Source: Flavobacteriaceae bacterium
GTDB lineage: Bacteria; Bacteroidota; Bacteroidia; Flavobacteriales; Flavobacteriaceae
Length of the DNA stretch: 10,578 nt
Reading direction: 5' to 3'
Assembly (NCBI GenBank): GCA_015493405.1
Contig: WGDF01000318.1
Span: 1-10,578, forward strand
The notes under the pieces are model-generated. The model saw only the letters and a program-made list of their open reading frames with translations. It was not told the DNA's origin and searched no databases. The translations under genes and the position numbers were made by a program. Positions 7,455 through 10,578 of this stretch are shown here, in pieces (position 1 is the first letter of the stretch; each line of letters starts with the position of its first letter).

Positions 7455-8696
7455 TTATTTTTGAATGAGTAATTTTTGGGTATAAACTTGTCCTTGGGTT
7501 TGGACTTGGATTAAATAAATCCCGTTGGTTAAACGGCTGACATCTACCGCTTCTTTGTCTTGCAGGTTTTTAAAAGTGGTTAGTGTTTTTCCTTGCATAT
7601 CGGTGATGCGATATTGTACCGGATAATGATTTGAGTCATCTTTTAGGTTTATAAAAACTATATTTTTGGCAGGGTTGGGGCAGATACTAAATATATCCTT
7701 TGAAATGTCATTAATACCATTTTCCGGATTATCTCCGGTTGAATTTTTTAGAATAAGTCCATAAGTGTCTTGATTATTATGTCCTATTCCTACTACATAA
7801 CCGGTCTGGTCGTTGTAAAAATCTATGGCATAAAATGTTTTGTCATATAAATCACAAGAATATGTTTCGCTATTACCGGTTCCGATATTTAATTTTACAA
7901 TAGCATTATCCATATTATTCGTTGTTCCACCGTAACCAACAGTCCAAAGTGTATCTGATGGCAAATAATCTAAATTATAATTATAAAAATAATAAGAAGT
8001 ATATCCAATTAATGATTCAGTAATGAATCCGTCATTTGTATATTTTATTTCATTACTTACACTAATGTAACCTGTGTTATTATTCAGCATCACAAAATCA
8101 TTAACATTGGAATAATTGGTCATTTTTACCCAACTTAAACCATCGTCAGTAGTCTTAAATAAATCTGCATTATAGTTATCTGATAAAACAACATATCCGG
8201 TTGTACCGATAAATTGCATTCGAATTATATATTTATCTTGCACATTTGGTATTGAAATATCATTCCATGTTTGTCCGCCATCAGTTGTTTTTGAAACATA
8301 ACCATGGGTTCCTGCTATATAAATAGTGTCATTAGAAACACAACTTAAAGCGGACAAGCCTTCGGTTGTACCGGTATTTAAACTTTGCCAGGTTTGTCCG
8401 GCATCATTACTTTTAAGCAAAGTGCCATTTAATCCTGTAATAAATCCTGTTTGGGTATCAATAAATTTAACCCGAAACAAATGTTCAGTTGCAGGATTTG
8501 TAACAGAATTCCAATGATTTCCGCCATCGGATGTTCTTAAAATTGTACCATTACTCCCAATTACTACAACAGTATCTGCGGATATGCAAAATACATCTCC
8601 TAAACTTTCGGTGGTTCCGGAATTTTGTTCTATCCATTGGGCGTTTATAGCAGTAAGCCAGCCCAAGGTCATCCATAGAAAAAAGATTTTTTTCAT
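7455..8696 (-). CDS. Secreted YCF48/BNR-repeat beta-propeller protein with T9SS tail
   Basis: The 413-residue protein begins with a signal peptide (1-19, MKKIFFLWMTLGWLTAINA). The middle is built of YCF48/BNR-type propeller repeats with Asp-box-like signatures SDGGNHW (56-62), NDAGQTW (97-103), TDGGQTW (138-144) and TDDGLSW (183-189), each followed by a segment of the type 'TGYVVG'. A type A T9SS sorting domain covers about 334-413 (CPNPAKN, then LTNGIYLIQVQTQG and a basic end). The family fold resembles the photosystem II assembly factor YCF48. In Bacteroidota such T9SS-tailed proteins are extracellular and mostly uncharacterised, so no enzymatic role is claimed. It ends 6 bases before the protease ATG, so the two are probably one operon. 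A paralogue lies at 9432 onward. The start is fixed by the signal peptide; there is no Shine-Dalgarno before it. Confidence 0.92.
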   Translation of the reverse strand: MKKIFFLWMTLGWLTAINAQWIEQNSGTTESLGDVFCISADTVVVIGSNGTILRTSDGGNHWNSVTNPATEHLFRVKFIDTQTGFITGLNGTLLKSNDAGQTWQSLNTGTTEGLSALSCVSNDTIYIAGTHGYVSKTTDGGQTWNDISIPNVQDKYIIRMQFIGTTGYVVLSDNYNADLFKTTDDGLSWVKMTNYSNVNDFVMLNNNTGYISVSNEIKYTNDGFITESLIGYTSYYFYNYNLDYLPSDTLWTVGYGGTTNNMDNAIVKLNIGTGNSETYSCDLYDKTFYAIDFYNDQTGYVVGIGHNNQDTYGLILKNSTGDNPENGINDISKDIFSICPNPAKNIVFINLKDDSNHYPVQYRITDMQGKTLTTFKNLQDKEAVDVSRLTNGIYLIQVQTQGQVYTQKLLIQK

Positions 8697-8736
8697 AAGT
8701 TTTGTTTTTTAAAGTTTTAAAAAATTAATAAATATT

Positions 8737-8751
8737 ACCGGACTATCCGGT
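8737..8751. repeat. 15-base palindrome upstream of the YCF48 gene
   Basis: ACCGGA-CTA-TCCGGT is a perfect 6+6 inverted repeat with a 3-base centre, 41 bases before the YCF48 ATG. On the minus strand it is followed by an AT-rich stretch that includes TTTTTT. It could be a small terminator for upstream transcription or a binding site close to the promoter; the sequence does not decide. Confidence 0.5.
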
Positions 8752-8760
8752 TTGTTGTCT

Positions 8761-8788
8761 GCTTTAAGTCATAGAGCGAACTTAAAGT
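8761..8788. repeat. Inverted repeat CTTTAAGT / ACTTAAAG
   Basis: CTTTAAGT (8762-8769) and ACTTAAAG (8780-8787) are perfect complements with a 10-base loop. A G-T pair at 8761/8788 extends the stem. It could form a hairpin in RNA from either strand and adjoins the larger inverted-repeat element at 8814-8930. Confidence 0.5.
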
Positions 8789-8813
8789 TGGGGGTTGCTG
8801 CCGTTGGGCAGAT

Positions 8814-8930
8814 CGGACACTGAGTGTTCTTTGCGACGCAGGAGCAAAGAATGTACCGAAGCGTCAGATTTTCGATGTCAGTTTCAGTTTTCAGATTTTT
8901 TGAATCTGTTTAATTGAAGCTAAGTGTCCG
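8814..8930. repeat. 117-base candidate MITE-like or structured element with terminal inverted repeats
   Basis: The segment begins CGGACACT (8814-8821) and ends AGTGTCCG (8923-8930), perfect 8-base inverted repeats. Inside are two more hairpins: TTCTTTGC/GCAAAGAA (8827-8834 and 8844-8851, 9-base loop) and CAGATT/AATCTG (8892-8897 and 8903-8908, 5-base loop). It encodes nothing, and its composition differs from the AT-rich flanks. This layout fits a small non-autonomous mobile repeat or a structured RNA. No target-site duplication was identified, and no second copy is present in the window, so the identity is uncertain. Confidence 0.4.
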
Positions 8931-8976
8931 GTTTCATAGTATTGGTTTTTAAGGGTTTAACATCTATTTTTTCAAT

Positions 8977-8991
8977 TGTCTAAATTAGACA
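8977..8991. promoter_or_regulatory. 15-base palindrome, possible operator
   Basis: TGTCTAA-A-TTAGACA is a perfect 7+7 inverted repeat with a single central base, set in AT-rich non-coding DNA between the truncated protease fragment and the downstream gene pair. The size and symmetry suit a dimeric regulator site. A near-match to a -7 box (TTATTTTG, minus strand) lies directly next to it. No regulator gene is in the window. Confidence 0.3.
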
Positions 8992-9048
8992 CAAAATAAA
9001 ACTATGCGTAAAGTTAATGAAAAATTTTAAATGTTTTTGTGTTAAATG

Positions 9049-9425
9049 TTAGTTTTTTAGTGGAAAGAGCCAAGCGACAAAGTGCGAAGTCCGGCAGGTA
9101 GAACAAGGCGGTTGTACCGGCGCAATATAATAGGTGCCGTTAAAAGTATATAAATCTGTTGGATTAACTTGCAAGCCGGTAACTTGACTACCGGCGGGTA
9201 AAACGAAGTTTTGAATAAAAACCGGCAGTTTGGGGGCTGCCACGCTGTCCAATACCGTTACATTGGCATTAGTGGTAGGCAGGGGGGGGTAATCACTTGA
9301 ATATCAGTTTATTGCGCAACGCTTTTTAAAGCGTAGTCTTGGGCTTGGGTTTGCAGACTGCCGGATATTTGCGAATAACCGGAAAACCACCCGTGCCAAA
9401 ATAGCAAAAAGAGTAATTTTTTCAT
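9049..9425 (-). pseudogene. Truncated 5' fragment of a duplicated C25 protease gene
   Basis: The ATG at 9425-9423 starts MKKLLFLLFWHGWFSGYSQI, nearly the same signal peptide as the intact protease. It stops at codon 39 (TAA at 9311-9309), where the intact copy has TAT. The later part, from DSVAAPKLPVFIQN near 9252 to PVQPPC near 9107, matches residues about 1-46 of the intact body but is in another frame. There is also a C8 tract (9282-9289) and a 7-base length difference next to it. At about 9106 homology ends abruptly. The frame runs on for 17 unrelated codons (STCRTSHFVAWLFPLKN) to a stop at 9049. It retains no catalytic domain. It is a remnant of the tandem duplication, 6 bases after the upstream YCF48 stop. 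Confidence 0.88.
9282..9289 (-). repeat. C8 homopolymer in the protease fragment (G8 on the plus strand)
   Basis: The same 8-base run as at 7305-7312 sits at the same distance (134 bases) from the ATG. The next bases differ: TGCCTACC here, where the intact copy has a single A. Because a stop codon already ends the frame upstream, tract length no longer affects any product in this copy. Confidence 0.8.
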
Positions 9426-9431
9426 AGTTGG

Positions 9432-10578
9432 TTATTTTTGAATAAGTAATTTTTGGGTATAAACTTGTCCTTGGGTTTGGACTTGTATCAAATAAATCCC
9501 ATTGGTTAAACGGCTGACATCTATGGCTTCTTTGTCTTGCAGGTTTTTAAAAACGGTTAGTGTTTTTCCTTGCATATCGGTGATGCGATATTGTACCGGA
9601 TAATGATTTGAGTCATCTTTTAGGTTTATAAAAACTTGGTTTTGAGCGGGGTTTGGACTGATGCTAAAGATTTCTTTGGATATTTCAGCAATACCATTTT
9701 GTGGATTATTTCCGGTTGAATTTTTTAGAATAAGTCCATAAGTGTCTTGATTATTATGTCCTATTCCTACTACATAACCGGTCTGGTCGTTGTAAAAATC
9801 TATGGCATAAAGTGCCCAATGCCTATAATCGTATGTGCAAAATTCAGCATAACCACTATTAGGGCTTACATAATATTTTATAATATTATTTGTAGTTTGT
9901 CCATTTGTTGCGGCATTCCAACCTATAGCCCATAAAATATTTGGTTGAATATAATCTAAATCATATATAAAATTACCATTATTACCTATAATATCATATG
10001 TTGCAAATCCGTCATCGGTATATACAAAACCACCAACTGCAGCCAAATATCCGGTTGTTGCATTCAACCAATAAAAATTATCAAAACTAGCATTTTGAAT
10101 TTGTGTCCAACTATTACCATCATCAGTAGTTTTATAGAGCACCGGAAAATACATACCAATAATAGCATAGCCGGTATTTCCAATAAATTGGATTTTTTTA
10201 ATATAATCCGTTTGTATATTTGGTATTGAAATATCATTCCAAGTTTGTCCGCCATCTGTTGTTTTAGATACATAACCTTGTGTGCCAGCCACATATATAG
10301 TGTCATTTGAAATACAGTTTAATGCTAATAAGCTCTCACCGGTACCGGTATTTAAACTTTGCCAAGTTTGTCCGGCATCGGTAGATTTTAATAAAGTACC
10401 ATGTTCACCAACAATATAGCCGGTTTGAGCATCGGCAAATGCTACACGGTGTAAGTTAACGGATGCCGGATTGGTTACGGGGCTCCAAAGCGTACCGCCA
10501 TTGGTCGTGCGTAAAATAGTGCCGTTATTACCTACTACCACAACGGTGTCTGCGGTGATGCAAAAGACATCGTTTAGG
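9432..10578 (-). CDS. Paralogous YCF48/BNR-repeat protein with T9SS tail (5' end outside window)
   Basis: The frame is open to the window edge. Upstream of the GTG at 10541 it continues LNDVFCITADTVV, matching LGDVFCISADTVV of the complete paralogue at 7455-8696. The GTG is therefore internal, and about 30 residues including the signal peptide are missing. It carries YCF48/BNR propeller repeats with TNGGTLW, TDAGQTW, TDGGQTW and TDDGNSW signatures. It ends in a type A T9SS sorting domain (ISPNPAQNQ to the C-terminus) almost identical to that of its paralogue. The central propeller region has diverged (e.g. IGMYFPVLYKTTDDG here against LSDNYNADLFKTTDDG). It is probably exported and surface-anchored or released by T9SS. 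Ligand and role are unknown. The truncated protease fragment follows after 6 bases. Confidence 0.92.
   Translation of the reverse strand, partial: LNDVFCITADTVVVVGNNGTILRTTNGGTLWSPVTNPASVNLHRVAFADAQTGYIVGEHGTLLKSTDAGQTWQSLNTGTGESLLALNCISNDTIYVAGTQGYVSKTTDGGQTWNDISIPNIQTDYIKKIQFIGNTGYAIIGMYFPVLYKTTDDGNSWTQIQNASFDNFYWLNATTGYLAAVGGFVYTDDGFATYDIIGNNGNFIYDLDYIQPNILWAIGWNAATNGQTTNNIIKYYVSPNSGYAEFCTYDYRHWALYAIDFYNDQTGYVVGIGHNNQDTYGLILKNSTGNNPQNGIAEISKEIFSISPNPAQNQVFINLKDDSNHYPVQYRITDMQGKTLTVFKNLQDKEAIDVSRLTNGIYLIQVQTQGQVYTQKLLIQK

Larger units (their letters stand above)
7137..8696 (-). repeat. Downstream copy of a tandemly duplicated unit
   Basis: This segment (YCF48 gene plus the first ~310 bases of the protease gene) aligns with 9107 to the window edge at an offset of 1977 bases, changing to about 1970 beyond a 7-base indel next to the C8 tract. 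The two ends are the most alike. For example, 7734-7834 and 9711-9811 appear identical base for base. The centres of the YCF48 genes have diverged. The upper limit of the duplication cannot be set because the other copy leaves the window. Confidence 0.85.
8697..9048. other. Non-coding stretch rich in inverted repeats
   Basis: There is no gene here on either strand. It separates the truncated protease fragment from the intact YCF48 gene and must hold whatever promoter the downstream gene pair uses. No exact TAnnTTTG box on the minus strand was found; the nearest is TTATTTTG, one mismatch, just above 8990. The segment from about 8761 to 8935 is richer in G+C than its flanks and contains several hairpins, listed separately. 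The rest (8697-8735 and 8936-9048) is strongly AT-rich. Confidence 0.6.
9107..10578 (-). repeat. Upstream copy of the tandemly duplicated unit (truncated at both visible ends)
   Basis: This is the partner of 7137-8696. Homology to the downstream unit starts at about 9107, inside the protease fragment, and continues to the window edge inside the YCF48 gene. The stop-to-ATG junction TAACCAACTATG is the same in both copies, so the two genes were linked before the duplication. Confidence 0.85.

Noticed and set aside
9049..9252. Independent 67-residue small protein starting DSVAAPKLP
   Set aside because: It is an internal piece of the duplicated protease gene in its original frame, starting at a GTG that aligns to an internal Val codon of the intact copy, so it is better treated as part of the pseudogene.
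10064..10306. 80-codon minus-strand frame overlapping the upstream YCF48 gene
   Set aside because: It is an out-of-frame reading of YCF48-repeat coding sequence with no signal peptide or motif.

Overview
The window looks like Bacteroidota chromosomal DNA, probably from the Flavobacteriales or a related group. Three things point there: type IX secretion (T9SS) C-terminal sorting domains on the secreted proteins, AT-rich DNA with no Shine-Dalgarno-like sites before the starts, and a RuvA with Bacteroidota-like sequence. A match to the Bacteroidota -7 promoter motif (TAnnTTTG) also lies just before ruvA. Every gene I can support is on the minus strand, so transcription runs from high to low coordinates.

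In transcription order: (i) the 3' part of a secreted YCF48/BNR-repeat protein with a T9SS tail (9432 to the window edge). (ii) A truncated, disabled 5' fragment of a gingipain-like (C25) protease gene (9049-9425). (iii) A 350-base non-coding stretch rich in inverted repeats. (iv) A second, complete YCF48/BNR protein with a T9SS tail (7455-8696). (v) A very large multidomain C25-family protease (959-7448). Its signal-peptide segment is separated from the rest by a one-base frame change at a run of eight C (minus strand), and it ends at a convincing hairpin terminator (907-936). (vi) A 300-base gap with a probable promoter. (vii) ruvA (70-657). (viii) The first 16 codons of another secreted protein gene (1-49), which by gene order may be sprA, the T9SS translocon gene.

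The main structural event is a tandem duplication with a period of about 1977 bases of the unit [YCF48/BNR gene + start of C25 protease gene]. The downstream unit kept the full protease. The upstream unit kept only about 300 bases of it. In both copies the protease ATG lies 6 bases after the YCF48 stop, so the two genes look transcriptionally and translationally coupled.

The most interesting point is the C8 tract. As written, the intact protease has its signal peptide in one frame and about 2100 residues in another. Seven (or ten) C would give one exported protein of about 2162 residues. The cause could be phase variation, slippage or a homopolymer sequencing error, and the sequence alone cannot decide between them. 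I see no CRISPR array, tRNA, rRNA or insertion-sequence transposase.
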